Both the position numbers and the translations under genes were made by a program. Shown here piece by piece: positions 42,998-51,759 of a stretch of 64,000 bases of DNA (position 1 is the first letter of the stretch; each line of letters opens with the position of its first letter). The DNA is from Streptacidiphilus albus JL83. GTDB lineage: Bacteria; Actinomycetota; Actinomycetes; Streptomycetales; Streptomycetaceae. Location of the stretch: contig NZ_JQML01000001.1 of NCBI RefSeq assembly GCF_000744705.1, positions 8,380,017-8,444,016 on the forward strand. The letters run 5' to 3'. The notes beneath the pieces were generated by a model. That model made no database searches and was not told where the DNA came from. It was given only the letters and a program-made list of their open reading frames with translations.

Positions 42998-44332
42998 GTG
43001 ACTGAGTCGAGTGCGGTACCTGCGGCGAGCCCGAGCTTCGGCGAGAGCGAGGTCGTCGACCTCTGCCGGGATCTGATCCGGATGGACACCAGCAACTACG
43101 GCGACGGCTCGGGGCCCGGTGAGCGGGTGGCGGCCGAGTACGTGGCCGAGAAGCTCGCCGAGTTCGGCCTGGAACCGGAGATCTTCGAGTCGGAGCGGGG
43201 CCGGGCCACCACCATCGCCCGGATCGCTGGCGAGGACCGCTCCCGGCCGGCCCTGCTGATCCACGGGCACACCGACGTCGTCCCGGCCAACGCCGACGAC
43301 TGGACCCACCACCCGTTCGCGGGCGAGGTCGCCGACGGCTGCGTCTGGGGTCGCGGCGCGGTCGACATGAAGGACATGGACGCGATGACCCTCGCGGTCG
43401 TCCGCGACCGGATGCGCAGCGGGCGGAAGCCCCCGCGCGACATCGTGCTGGCCTTCCTCGCGGACGAGGAGGCGGGCGGGGTCTTCGGTGCGCACCACAT
43501 GGTCAAGAAGCACCGCGAGCTGTTCGACGGGGTGACCGAGGCCATCGGCGAGGTCGGCGGCTTCTCCTTCACGGTGAACGAGAACCTTCGGCTCTACCTG
43601 GTGGAGACCGCCGAGAAGGGCATGGAGTGGATGCGCCTGACCGTGGACGGCACGGCCGGGCACGGCTCCATGACCAACAAGGACAACGCCATCACCGAGC
43701 TGTGCGAGGCGGTCGCCCGGCTCGGGCGGCACCGGTTCCCGGTCCGGATCACCAAGAGCGTCCGGCACTTCCTGGACGAGCTCTCCGACGCCCTCGGCGT
43801 CGAGCTCGACCCGGAGGACATGGACACCACCCTGGAGCGGCTCGGCGGGATCGCCAAGCTGATCGGGGCGACGCTGCGGAACACCGCGCAGCCGACCATG
43901 CTCGGGGCCGGCTACAAGGTGAACGTGATCCCCGGCCAGGCCACCGCCCACGTGGACGGGCGCTACCTGCCCGGCTTCCGGGACGAGTTCCTGGCCGAGC
44001 TCGACGGCGTCCTCGGCCCGCGGGTGCGGCGGGAGACGGTGCACGCCGACAAGGCGCTGGAGACCGACTTCGACGGACGGCTGGTCGAGGCGATGCAGCA
44101 GGCCCTGGTCGCGGAGGACCCGATCGCCCGCGCCGTGCCCTACTGCCTCTCCGGCGGCACCGACGCCAAGTCGTTCAGCGAGCTCGACATCCGCTGCTTC
44201 GGCTTCGCCCCGCTGCGGCTGCCCCCGGAGCTCGATTTCGCCGGGATGTTCCACGGCGTGGACGAGCGCGTCCCGGTGGATTCGCTCACGTTCGGCGTCC
44301 GGGTACTGGACCGCTTCATCGACGCCTGCTGA
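42998..44332 (+). CDS. M20-family metallopeptidase
   Basis: 444 residues. The M20/M28 metal-site pattern is complete: LLIHGHTDVVP (His, Asp), WGRGAVDMKDMDAM (bridging Asp), LAFLADEEAGG (general base Glu and metal Glu) and a late GMFHGVDERVP (His). A dimerisation (lid) domain is inserted at about residues 195-335. It removes acyl groups or cleaves small peptides in the cytosol (ArgE/DapE/carboxypeptidase group); the exact substrate is open. GTG 42998 has GGGAGAGAGG upstream. It lies just before the chaplin genes and is separated from them by a strong terminator. Confidence 0.92.
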   Translation: MTESSAVPAASPSFGESEVVDLCRDLIRMDTSNYGDGSGPGERVAAEYVAEKLAEFGLEPEIFESERGRATTIARIAGEDRSRPALLIHGHTDVVPANADDWTHHPFAGEVADGCVWGRGAVDMKDMDAMTLAVVRDRMRSGRKPPRDIVLAFLADEEAGGVFGAHHMVKKHRELFDGVTEAIGEVGGFSFTVNENLRLYLVETAEKGMEWMRLTVDGTAGHGSMTNKDNAITELCEAVARLGRHRFPVRITKSVRHFLDELSDALGVELDPEDMDTTLERLGGIAKLIGATLRNTAQPTMLGAGYKVNVIPGQATAHVDGRYLPGFRDEFLAELDGVLGPRVRRETVHADKALETDFDGRLVEAMQQALVAEDPIARAVPYCLSGGTDAKSFSELDIRCFGFAPLRLPPELDFAGMFHGVDERVPVDSLTFGVRVLDRFIDAC

Positions 44333-44356
44333 GGCCACGGCCGCATTCTCCCTGCT

Positions 44357-44399
44357 GGGCCCGCCCGCTCTGGTACTCCGGGGCGGGCGGGCCCGTTTT
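44357..44399 (+). terminator. Rho-independent terminator of the M20 peptidase gene
   Basis: GGGCCCGCCCGC (44357-44368) pairs with GCGGGCGGGCCC (44383-44394), followed directly by GTTTT. This is the most textbook-like terminator in the window. Confidence 0.9.
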
Positions 44400-44579
44400 C
44401 CGGGTCGTTCCGTTCGTGGGCTCGAACGTTTCATGGGATGAGCGCATGGTCGCTCAGTCGTACGCACATATCACCGGTACGGGTGAATGCCATGCGCCAC
44501 TCGTGCCCCATCCGGCCCAGTCTCGTTCACCCATATGCAGGCCGCCGAACGGGCTGCAACGTCTACAAAGGAGGACTTC

Positions 44580-44819
44580 ATGCAGGTGAAGAAGATCGTC
44601 GCCGTTGTCGCGGCCACCGGTGGTCTGGTTCTGGCCGGCGCGGGTGTCGCCTCGGCGCACGGCGCTCAGGCCGAGGGCGCTGCCTGGGACTCCCCGGGCG
44701 TGCTGTCCGGCAACAACGTCCAGGTGCCGGTGCACATCCCGGTGAACGTCTGCGGCGACACCGTCAGCGTCATCGGGCTGCTCAACCCGGCCTTCGGCAA
44801 CAACTGCCAGAACTTCTGA
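44580..44819 (+). CDS. chpH: Short chaplin (single chaplin domain, secreted)
   Basis: 79 residues: a signal peptide (about 1-26, ending ASA) followed by one chaplin domain DSPGVLSGNNVQVPVHIPVNVCGDTVSVIGLLNPAFGN in consecutive parts, with the two conserved cysteines (NVCGD and NNCQN). Short chaplins are secreted, assemble into amyloid-like rodlets and let aerial hyphae break surface tension. AAAGGAGG is an excellent ribosome site 6 nt before ATG 44580. The short-then-long chaplin order matches the chpH-chpC pair of Streptomyces coelicolor, hence the symbol, which is by analogy. Confidence 0.93.
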   Translation: MQVKKIVAVVAATGGLVLAGAGVASAHGAQAEGAAWDSPGVLSGNNVQVPVHIPVNVCGDTVSVIGLLNPAFGNNCQNF

Positions 44820-44904
44820 CGGAATGTCCGGCGGAGCCCCGTGAGCGGCTTCCGTCGGATGTCCCGGGTATTTCCCGGATGATTCCGGGTCTCTGACGAC
44901 ATAC

Positions 44905-44947
44905 GGTCCCGGGGGGCGATCAGAGCCCTCCGGGACCTCGCCTTTTC
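44905..44947 (+). terminator. Terminator after the short chaplin
   Basis: GGTCCCGG (44905-44912) pairs with CCGGGACC (44930-44937), with extra G-C pairs inside, and is followed by CCTTTTC a few bases later. Confidence 0.7.
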
Positions 44948-45098
44948 AGGGCGGAGTCTTTCCGGATCGGAATCGAACCTCACCCGGACGAATGAATCCG
45001 ACTCCGGGAAGGACACGCCGGGAGCGGCCACTCGTTACGGAGAGTGGCATGTCAAACGCTTCGCAAGTAATGAAGACAATCTGAGGGCAGGGCAATTC

Positions 45099-45980
45099 AT
45101 GCGACAATCTGCCACGCGTGGTCTCCTCACGGTCATGGCGACCGGGAGCGTACTCGCATCCACCGCCGGCTACGCCTATGCGGACGCCGGTGCGATCGGT
45201 GCCGCCAGTGACTCCCCGGGCGTGGCCTCGGGCAACACCGTGCAGGTCCCGGTCTCGGTGCCGATCAACGCCTGCGGGGACACCGTGAACGTGATCGGAC
45301 TGCTCAACCCCGCCATGGGCAACTCCTGCGAGAACGGCTCGCACCACGGTGGGGCGAGCGGTGGCTCCGGCTACCACAGCGGCTCCGGTCACCAGGGCGG
45401 CTCCGGCTACCAGGGTGGTTCGGGCAGCCAGAGCGGTTCGGGCAGCCAGGGCAACTCGGGCGGTCAGAGCGGTTCGGGCAGCCAGGGCAACTCGGGCGGG
45501 CCGCACCACGGCGGCTCCGGAGCGGGCGGCAGTGCGGCCGCCGGCCAGGCCTCGGGCTCGCCGGGCGTGGGCTCGGGCAACAACGTCCAGACGCCGGTCT
45601 CGGTGCCGGTCAACGCCTGCGGCGACTCGGTGACCGTCATCGGCGGGCTCAACCCGGTCTTCGGGAACCACTGCGCCGTCCACGGCAGCCCCTGGACGCC
45701 CGGCGCGCCGGTTCCGCCGCCGCACTGCTCGTGTGCCCCGCCGTCGACCCCTCCGGTCACGCCGCCGACCCACCACAGCCCGCCGCCCCCGGTGGTCACC
45801 CCGCCGAAGGCCGCGCCCCCCGCGTCGGTGCTGCCGGTGACGGAGCACCCGGCCCCGCCGCAGACGGCCGTGCTGGCCTCCACCGGTGCGGACGGCGTCG
45901 ACGTGCTGGCCCCGACCGCAGCCCTGCTGGTGCTCGGCGGCGGCGTCCTCTACCGGCGGTCGCGTACCTCCCGCCGCTGA
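45099..45980 (+). CDS. chpC: Long chaplin (two chaplin domains, sortase-anchored)
   Basis: 293 residues. A signal peptide (about 1-28) is followed by chaplin domain 1 (DSPGVASGNTVQVPVSVPIN, about 35-78), a Gly/Ser/Gln/His repeat linker, chaplin domain 2 (about 150-195, GSPGVGSGNNVQTPVSVPVN), a Pro-rich wall-spanning segment, and an LASTG sortase motif with a hydrophobic tail and YRRSRTSRR. It is covalently anchored to the wall by a class E sortase and nucleates the hydrophobic coat. The linker is built from DNA repeats, including a 36-bp unit present twice near 45430-45500. The symbol is by analogy with S. coelicolor; chpA or chpB would also fit. Confidence 0.92.
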   Translation: MRQSATRGLLTVMATGSVLASTAGYAYADAGAIGAASDSPGVASGNTVQVPVSVPINACGDTVNVIGLLNPAMGNSCENGSHHGGASGGSGYHSGSGHQGGSGYQGGSGSQSGSGSQGNSGGQSGSGSQGNSGGPHHGGSGAGGSAAAGQASGSPGVGSGNNVQTPVSVPVNACGDSVTVIGGLNPVFGNHCAVHGSPWTPGAPVPPPHCSCAPPSTPPVTPPTHHSPPPPVVTPPKAAPPASVLPVTEHPAPPQTAVLASTGADGVDVLAPTAALLVLGGGVLYRRSRTSRR

Positions 45981-46013
45981 CCCGGCGGGAGCGGCAGCGC
46001 CGGAGTGGGACAG

Positions 46014-46046
46014 GGGCGGTGCGACCGGTTCGTCGCACCGCCCTTT
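46014..46046. terminator. Terminator between the long chaplin and the DUF5703 gene
   Basis: GGGCGGTGCGAC (46014-46025) and GTCGCACCGCCC (46032-46043) are perfect 12-bp inverted copies, followed by TTT, at a convergent junction. Confidence 0.85.
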
Positions 46047-46087
46047 GATGTCCGCCGGGTCGGCTGTCCGTTCAATCGGCCGACCGC

Positions 46088-46324
46088 TCAGTCGTAGAGG
46101 TGGTCGCTCAGCATGCTCCAGCCCCGCACCTGTCGGATGATCTTCCTGCGCAGTACGACCTTGCGCCGGCCGTCCGGGAAGAGCCGGAGCCGGTCCAGCT
46201 CCCAGTGCCCGTACTCGGCCTCTTCGGTCAGGAGTCGGCGCGCCTCGTTCCGCGAGACGTCGCGCGGCAGCAGCAGCGAACGGAACTCGTATTCGGGCTG
46301 TTGGACGATTTTGGACGGGACCAA
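46088..46324 (-). CDS. DUF5703-family small protein
   Basis: 78 residues, soluble and basic, with PEYEFRSLLLPRDVSRNEAR, EYGHWELDRLRLFPDGRRK and VVLRRKIIRQ. This matches a small conserved actinobacterial family that is often annotated DUF5703 and has no known function. The start is TTG 46324: GGAGG lies 7 nt upstream and no ATG or GTG is available before the conserved part. The upstream region carries a 16-bp palindrome. Confidence 0.8.
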   Translation of the reverse strand: MVPSKIVQQPEYEFRSLLLPRDVSRNEARRLLTEEAEYGHWELDRLRLFPDGRRKVVLRRKIIRQVRGWSMLSDHLYD

Positions 46325-46347
46325 GATGTTGCCTCCTGCAGAACGAT

Positions 46348-46363
46348 CGTAGGCAAGCCTACG
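46348..46363. promoter_or_regulatory. 16-bp palindrome upstream of the DUF5703 gene
   Basis: CGTAGGC (46348-46354), AA, GCCTACG (46357-46363) is a perfect palindrome about 24 bp upstream of the TTG start, where an operator or a -10 block would act. It resembles but does not match an iron-regulator box, so no regulator is assigned. Confidence 0.4.
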
Positions 46364-46593
46364 ACTGACGGATCTGACAGGGGTTCAGCCCGATGCCGAA
46401 CCTGGTCAGCACAGGTTGCCACGATCCCCCCGCCGGGCGACAGACCTCGGTCGGGTGACGTCGGCACACCCCCGCGAAAGCAGCCCCGGAGGCCCTGGCG
46501 CGAAACGGAGATCGGGTCCCAGTTCCACCCGAATCGGCCCGGAGGCGTTAACTTCTGTGCACTGCGGGCCCAAGTGCGGATAGCGTCTGCCTC

Positions 46594-47199
46594 ATGTCTG
46601 ATGTCGAGCAGCCCACCATCGCCGAGGTACGCAGCGCAGCGGAGGCAGTCAAGGCCGCAATCGACCGCCATCTGGCGGCCGTGGAGGCCCGTACGGGCGA
46701 GAACGACCCAGGGGTGCTCGACGCCTACGAGGCTCTCGCGCTGGCCGCCGACGCCTACGACTCGGCGCTCTACGACGTGTACGACGAGGTCACCCCGTTC
46801 GAGGTGCCGAACCGCAGTGACGTCTCCGGATTCCCCGACCCCGACGAGCCCGAGGCGATCAGCGTGCTGATCCGCCGCGACTACCAGATCACCGACCCGC
46901 TGCGGCTCCGGGCGTCCGCGCTGAGCGTGGACAGCGGGCCCGAGGCGGCGGCCGGGGTCAGCTCCGCCCTCGCCGCGCTCTTCGCCGAGTTCGAACCGGA
47001 CGAGATCGCGGGCCGGGCCGAGGAGTTCGGCCTGGAGGAGGGCGACTCCACGCTCTGGGTCAGCGCCGCCAATCTGGCCGAGCCCGGCGAGTGGCTCGCC
47101 GAGCCCTTCGAGGACGCCGACCCGGAGCTGCTGATCTGCCGCTTCGACATCAGCGAGTTCTACGACGACGAGTTGGAGGCGCTGGACCCGGAGCTCTGA
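46594..47199 (+). CDS. Conserved hypothetical protein, acidic
   Basis: 201 residues, strongly acidic (many Asp/Glu), no signal or membrane segment. The first 70 residues look like a helical hairpin (AEVRSAAEAVKAAIDRHL ... DAYEALALAADAYDSAL), followed by DVTPFEVP-like linker and a mixed domain with ISVLIRRDYQITDP. I know no function. It lies between the chaplin block and the RecD2-like gene, a neighbourhood that seems conserved in streptomycetes. The stop lies next to a partial 15-bp tandem duplication of CCCGGAGCTC. Confidence 0.7.
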   Translation: MSDVEQPTIAEVRSAAEAVKAAIDRHLAAVEARTGENDPGVLDAYEALALAADAYDSALYDVYDEVTPFEVPNRSDVSGFPDPDEPEAISVLIRRDYQITDPLRLRASALSVDSGPEAAAGVSSALAALFAEFEPDEIAGRAEEFGLEEGDSTLWVSAANLAEPGEWLAEPFEDADPELLICRFDISEFYDDELEALDPEL

Positions 47200-47240
47200 G
47201 GCCCGGAGCTCCGGGTTTCGCAGCTCCCGGGAATCGCGGC

Positions 47241-49310
47241 TCAGCCGTCGAGGTCGGCCCGCTGCTCGGCCAGGATGCCGCGCAGCCGGGTCGTCCTCGG
47301 CCTGGCCGGGACGGCGGCCACCGTCTCCGGCAGTGCCGGGCCGACCGCGTGGACCACGGACAGGTGCCGCTCCGCCCGGTTGAACGCCGCATAGACCCAC
47401 TGCCGGGTCAGCTCCGGCGCCGCCTCCGGCGGGAGCAGCACCACCACGGCCGGCCAGCGCCGCCCGGCGGCCTGGTGAGCCGTCAACGCCCAGCCGTGCC
47501 GGAGCGACCCGGCCACCTGCTCGCGCGGTACCCGCAGCTCCTGGCCCTCGCAGTCCAGTACCAGGCCCTCGGGGCCGCCCGCGCGGACCGTGGCCGGCCG
47601 GGCAACGCCGGGAGCGGGGGAGTGCACCACCAGGTCGTCCTGGTCGTAGCCGCCGAAGGCGCCGGGACCGGGGTTGAGCCGCTGCTTGAGCGCGGCGTTC
47701 AGCGCCCGCGTCCCGGCCTGGCCGCCGTGCCCGGGGGTCAGCACCCGGACCTGCTCGGCGGGGATCCCCAGGGCGCGCGGGATCGAGTCGAAGACCAGCT
47801 GCAGCGCCCGGTGCGCGGTCTCGGCGGTGTCCCGGGCCGTGACGATCACGACCTCCTTGTCCGGGGCCTCCACCGGCAGCAGCTCGCCGATGCCCACGCC
47901 GGAGACCAGCTCGCCGATCGGGCCGAAGTCGGGCGTCCTGGACGCCACCGCCGGGCAGCTCTTGGCGGCCAGCAGGTCGGCGAAGACCCGTCCCGGACCG
48001 GCCGACCACAGCTCCGCCGGGTCGCCGCTGAGCACCAGCCGGGCGCCGTCGGCGATCGACTCGACCAGGGTGGCGGCGGTCTCCGCGTCCAGCGCGGGGG
48101 CGTCGCAGACCACCAGCAGGTCGAGGGCCAGGGTGCCGTCGGCGGACCGGCCGGGGCCCTCGGCGCCGGCCAGCAGCCCGGCGAGGGTCGCCGCGTGTTC
48201 GTCGGCGAGCCGGCGGCGGCCGTCCTCGGTCGAGGCGGTGATCCAGGCGCGCAGACCGAGCGCGCGCGCCGCGCGGACCAGCGCGACCGGTTCGGCGCGC
48301 GCGGCGACGCCGCCGGTGTGCAGCACCAGTCCGGAGTCGGCGACGGCGCGGATCAGCGCGGTGGCGGAGGACGAGGGCGCCGCCTCCGCCGCCCCGGCCC
48401 AGTCCAGCTCGGCCGGGGCGTCGGCGTCGGCGTCGGTCCCGAGCCCGGTGTCGAGCTCAGCCTCAGCGTCGGTCCCGGCCTCGTCGGTCCCGGCCTCGAC
48501 CTCCGCCTCAGCTTCAGCCTCAGCCTCAGCCTCAGGGTCGGTCGCAACGGGGCGGGGATCGCCCTCGAAGGTGGACAGCAGCCGGACCAGGCCGTCGGCC
48601 AGGCTCTCCTCGGCCAGCGCGAGCCGGTCCAGCGCCAGCAGCACCCGGACCGGGGGCTCCTCGTCCTCTTCGGCGTCCGACCGGTGGCTGCCCGGTCCCG
48701 GCGGCTCCTCCTCCTGGAAGGCCATCACCTGGCCCTCGCCGAGGATCGCGGCCAGGGCCGCAGCGGCGTCCGGCACGCCCTGCTTCTCCAGTCCGGCCTG
48801 CAACTCGGGCAGCTCCACGGCGGTGTGGCCGCGCAGCGCGGCCTGCTCCAGCAGCCAGACCGCCAGCGCCTGGGCGCGGCGCTCGTCGCCGGGGGTGCAC
48901 TCGGCCCCGAGCAGGCCCCGGGCGAAGCCGTCGGCGTGCTCGGGCCGGACCCCGGCGACCGCCAGGATCGCCCAGGGGTCCTCCCGGAGCAGCTTCGGCG
49001 CGCCCTCGCCCAGGGTCGCGACCACGGCGTCGACCAGCTGGGCCGGGGCGCCGCCGGCCGCGAGCACCTCGGCGGTGGCGCGCAGCGCCTCGGTCCGGTC
49101 GCCGGCCGGGGGCGCGGACTCGCCCGGACCCACCGCGCGCATCGCCTCGGCGAGCGCGGCGGCGTCTGGGCCGCTGGGGGTGCCGGGGGCGCTGGGGTCG
49201 GGCACGGCAGCGGCGGCGGCAGTGAGGTCGGCGGCAGCGGTCTCGGCGGTGGCAGCCTCGGCGGTCGCCACGGGCGCGGTGGCTGCGGGTTCTGCGCTCT
49301 CCGGGGTCAC
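47241..49310 (-). CDS. RecD2-like helicase-fold protein lacking Walker motifs
   Basis: 689 residues. The N-terminal third contains a helix-hairpin-helix region like that of RecD2 (LREDPWAILAVAGVRPEHAD). The C-terminal part keeps the UvrD/RecD C-terminal signature (HGWALTAHQAAGRRWPAVVV, then WVYAAFNRAERHLSVVHAVG). Where a P-loop (GxxGxGKT) should stand, the chain reads LVLHTGGVAARAEPVALV, and the Walker B region reads LLVVCDAPALDAE. So ATP hydrolysis is doubtful. An acidic Ala/Glu/Asp linker (around residues 265-305), partly a hexanucleotide repeat, joins the halves. GTG 49310 overlaps the aldo/keto reductase stop by 4 bp (GTGA). Function unknown. Confidence 0.75.
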   Translation of the reverse strand: MTPESAEPAATAPVATAEAATAETAAADLTAAAAAVPDPSAPGTPSGPDAAALAEAMRAVGPGESAPPAGDRTEALRATAEVLAAGGAPAQLVDAVVATLGEGAPKLLREDPWAILAVAGVRPEHADGFARGLLGAECTPGDERRAQALAVWLLEQAALRGHTAVELPELQAGLEKQGVPDAAAALAAILGEGQVMAFQEEEPPGPGSHRSDAEEDEEPPVRVLLALDRLALAEESLADGLVRLLSTFEGDPRPVATDPEAEAEAEAEAEVEAGTDEAGTDAEAELDTGLGTDADADAPAELDWAGAAEAAPSSSATALIRAVADSGLVLHTGGVAARAEPVALVRAARALGLRAWITASTEDGRRRLADEHAATLAGLLAGAEGPGRSADGTLALDLLVVCDAPALDAETAATLVESIADGARLVLSGDPAELWSAGPGRVFADLLAAKSCPAVASRTPDFGPIGELVSGVGIGELLPVEAPDKEVVIVTARDTAETAHRALQLVFDSIPRALGIPAEQVRVLTPGHGGQAGTRALNAALKQRLNPGPGAFGGYDQDDLVVHSPAPGVARPATVRAGGPEGLVLDCEGQELRVPREQVAGSLRHGWALTAHQAAGRRWPAVVVLLPPEAAPELTRQWVYAAFNRAERHLSVVHAVGPALPETVAAVPARPRTTRLRGILAEQRADLDG

Positions 49311-50287
49311 AGCACGCTCCAGTCCTGGTCGGGGTAGTAGTGCACGGGCGCGGAGATGTCGTCGAGTGCCCGGTGGATCTCCTCCGGCAGCGTAAGGGAC
49401 TCCACTGACAGCGCCGCCGCGAGCTGGGCGGCGGTGCGGGCGCCGACGATCGGGGCGACCACTCCGGGCCGGTCGCGGACCCAGGCGAGGGCGACCTGGA
49501 GCGGGGTGACCCCGAGCCCGTCGGCGGCGGTGCCGACCGCATCGACGATCTTGCGCCCCCGCTCGTCCAGGTAGGGCTGGACGAAGGCGGAGAAGTAGGG
49601 CGAGGCCCCGCGCGAGTCCGGCGGGGTGCCGTGCCGGTACTTGCCGGTGAGCACGCCGCGCCCGAGCGGGGAGGCGGCGAGCAGCCCCATCCCGCTGTCC
49701 AGGGCGGCCGGCAGCACCTCCCGCTCTATGCCGCGCTGCAGCAGCGAGTACTCCATCTGTGTCCCGGCCAGGGGCGTGCGGCCGGGTACCGCGCGCTGCC
49801 AGGTCGCGGCCTTGGCCAGCTGCCAGCCGCAGAAGTTGGAGACCCCGACATAGCGGGCCCGGCCGCTGCTCACGGCCAGGTCCAGGGCGTGCAGGGTCTC
49901 CTCGGTGGGGGTGTCCGGGTCGAAGGCGTGGACCTGCCAGAGGTCGACGTGGTCGGTGCCGAGCCGGCGCAGCGAGGCGTCCAGGGCGGCCAGCAGGTGG
50001 CCGCGCGAGCCGTCGAAGCGCCGGTCCCGGTCGGGCACGCTGCCGGCCTTGGTCGCGATGACCAGCTCGGAGCGCGGGACCAGGTCCTCCAGCAGCCGGG
50101 AGAGCACGTACTCGGCCCCGCCGTCGGCGTAGACGTCGGCGGTGTCGACCAGGGTGCCGCCGGCGTCGACGAAGGTCTTGAGCTGCTCGGCGGCGTCGTG
50201 CTCGTCGATGTCCCGGCCCCAGGTCATGGTGCCGAGGCCGATCCGGGAGACGCGGAGCCCGGTCCGGCCAAGGTGTCGAAGTTCCAC
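49307..50287 (-). CDS. Aldo/keto reductase
   Basis: 326 residues with the AKR barrel. GLGTMTWG near the start is followed by the catalytic set Asp in TLVDTADVY, the Tyr of the same stretch, Lys in VIATKAG and His in LWQVHAFD; YVGVSNFCGWQ and YSLLQRGIEREV follow. This is the bacterial AKR type (YajO/Tas-like) that uses NADPH on carbonyl compounds. The GTG start at 50287 (ELRHLGRTGLRVSRIGLG) fits the family N-terminus; upstream in-frame ATGs only add low-complexity sequence. It is the first gene of a two-gene operon with the RecD2-like protein. Confidence 0.9.
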   Translation of the reverse strand: MELRHLGRTGLRVSRIGLGTMTWGRDIDEHDAAEQLKTFVDAGGTLVDTADVYADGGAEYVLSRLLEDLVPRSELVIATKAGSVPDRDRRFDGSRGHLLAALDASLRRLGTDHVDLWQVHAFDPDTPTEETLHALDLAVSSGRARYVGVSNFCGWQLAKAATWQRAVPGRTPLAGTQMEYSLLQRGIEREVLPAALDSGMGLLAASPLGRGVLTGKYRHGTPPDSRGASPYFSAFVQPYLDERGRKIVDAVGTAADGLGVTPLQVALAWVRDRPGVVAPIVGARTAAQLAAALSVESLTLPEEIHRALDDISAPVHYYPDQDWSVL

Positions 50288-50514
50288 AGGAGCAACCCTT
50301 TGCAGTTCCGGACGGGCTGCGGGCCCGCGCTGTGCCTGGGCCCGGGGCGTGCCCCGGGCTAACCGCATCGTAGGGGTGGAGGGGGCGGTGACGGAGGGTC
50401 GGAACACGCCGCACCGTGTCGTACCCGTCAGTAGCTTTTCCGGCGGCGGCCCGGCTAGGCTCAGCGGCAGCGCCGCCGGTCGAACCGGCGGGACTGACCA
50501 ACGGAGGCTGCACC

Positions 50515-51576
50515 GTGCGACTGGGCATCAATCTCGGCTACTGGGGCATCGGGCTCGACGCCGACAACATCACCGTCGCCCAGGAGGCGGACCGCCTCGG
50601 CTACTCGGTCTGCTGGGCCGCCGAGGCCTACGGCTCCGACGCCGCCACCGTCCTCTCGTACGTCGCGGCCAAGACCGAGCGGATCGACGTCGGCTCGGCG
50701 ATCTTCCAGATCCCGGCCCGCACCCCCACGATGACCGCGATGACCGCGGCCACCCTGGACGCGCTCTCCGGCGGACGCTTCCGGCTCGGCCTGGGCGTCT
50801 CCGGACCGCAGGTCTCCGAGGGCTGGTACGGCGTCAAGTTCGACAAGCCGCTGGCCCGCCAGCGCGAGTACATCGAGATCATCCGCAAGGCCCTGTCCCG
50901 GGAGCGGGTCAGCCACCAGGGCGACCACTGGACGCTGCCGCTGCCCGGCGGCCCCGGCAAGGCGCTCAAGCTCACCGTCCACCCGGTGCGCGAGCGGATC
51001 CCGCTCTACATCGCCGCGATCGGCCCGAAGAACCTGGAGCTGACCGGCGAGATCGCGGACGGCTGGCTGGGCATCTTCTTCGCCCCCGACCAGGCCGGCC
51101 TCTCGCTGGACCCGCTCCGGGCCGGCCGCGCCAAGTCCGGCCTCACCCTGGACGGCTTCGACGTCGCCCCCAACGTCCCGATCGCGGTCACCGCGACCGA
51201 CGGCGAGGCCGACCTGGCCGCCGCCGCCGACACCCTGCGCGACTTCACCGCGCTCTATGTCGGCGGGATGGGCAGCAAGGAGCAGAACTTCTACAACCGG
51301 ATCACCCGGCGGATGGGCTTCGAGCAGGCCGCCGACGAGATCCAGGAGAAGTACATGGCACGGGACAAGGTCGGCGCCGCCGCCGCCGTCCCGCAGCAGC
51401 TGATCGACTCGACGGCGCTGATCGGCACCCGCGACCGGATCGCCGACCGGCTGCGCGCCTACGCCGACGCCGGGGTCACCACCGTCAACCTGACGCCCAC
51501 CGGTTTCACCCTGGAGGAGCGGACGCTGGCGCTGCGCACCGCGGTCGAGGCGGTCGAGCAGGCCGGCCTCGCCTGA
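50515..51576 (+). CDS. LLM-class F420-dependent oxidoreductase
   Basis: 353 residues, a luciferase-like TIM barrel: MRLGINLGYWGIG, VCWAAEAYGSDAATVLSYVA, FRLGLGVSGPQVSEGWYG and IPLYIAAIGPKNLELTGEIADGWLG in parts. In actinobacteria this subfamily uses deazaflavin F420 rather than FMN. GTG 50515 has ACGGAGG upstream. It is divergent from the aldo/keto reductase. The substrate is unknown; the 183 bp after it hold no gene that I can see. Confidence 0.88.
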   Translation: MRLGINLGYWGIGLDADNITVAQEADRLGYSVCWAAEAYGSDAATVLSYVAAKTERIDVGSAIFQIPARTPTMTAMTAATLDALSGGRFRLGLGVSGPQVSEGWYGVKFDKPLARQREYIEIIRKALSRERVSHQGDHWTLPLPGGPGKALKLTVHPVRERIPLYIAAIGPKNLELTGEIADGWLGIFFAPDQAGLSLDPLRAGRAKSGLTLDGFDVAPNVPIAVTATDGEADLAAAADTLRDFTALYVGGMGSKEQNFYNRITRRMGFEQAADEIQEKYMARDKVGAAAAVPQQLIDSTALIGTRDRIADRLRAYADAGVTTVNLTPTGFTLEERTLALRTAVEAVEQAGLA

Positions 51577-51759
51577 TCCCGGCAGGATGTGCGGCAGGAC
51601 TCCTGGGGGAACTCGCCCCGGCGGCTCAGGAGTCCGCCGACTTGCGGTCGCAGTAGTGCAGTTGTTCACCCACCCGGCTCTCGGCCGGAGCTCCGCCGGA
51701 GCCGGTGGCCGTGCGCCCTTCGGGGCGTCGGCGAGCCTTGCGGGCGGCGGGGCAGACGG

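Noticed and set aside
46348..46363. Iron-regulator (DmdR/IdeR) box
   Set aside because: The palindrome CGTAGGC-AA-GCCTACG shares the AGGC/GCCT core but not the longer TTAGG-type consensus, and the downstream gene has no known link to iron.
47241..50531. A single 1096-codon frame joining the RecD2-like gene to the region upstream
   Set aside because: The upstream part is the wrong frame of the aldo/keto reductase gene. A GTG at 49310 overlapping that gene's stop explains the true start.
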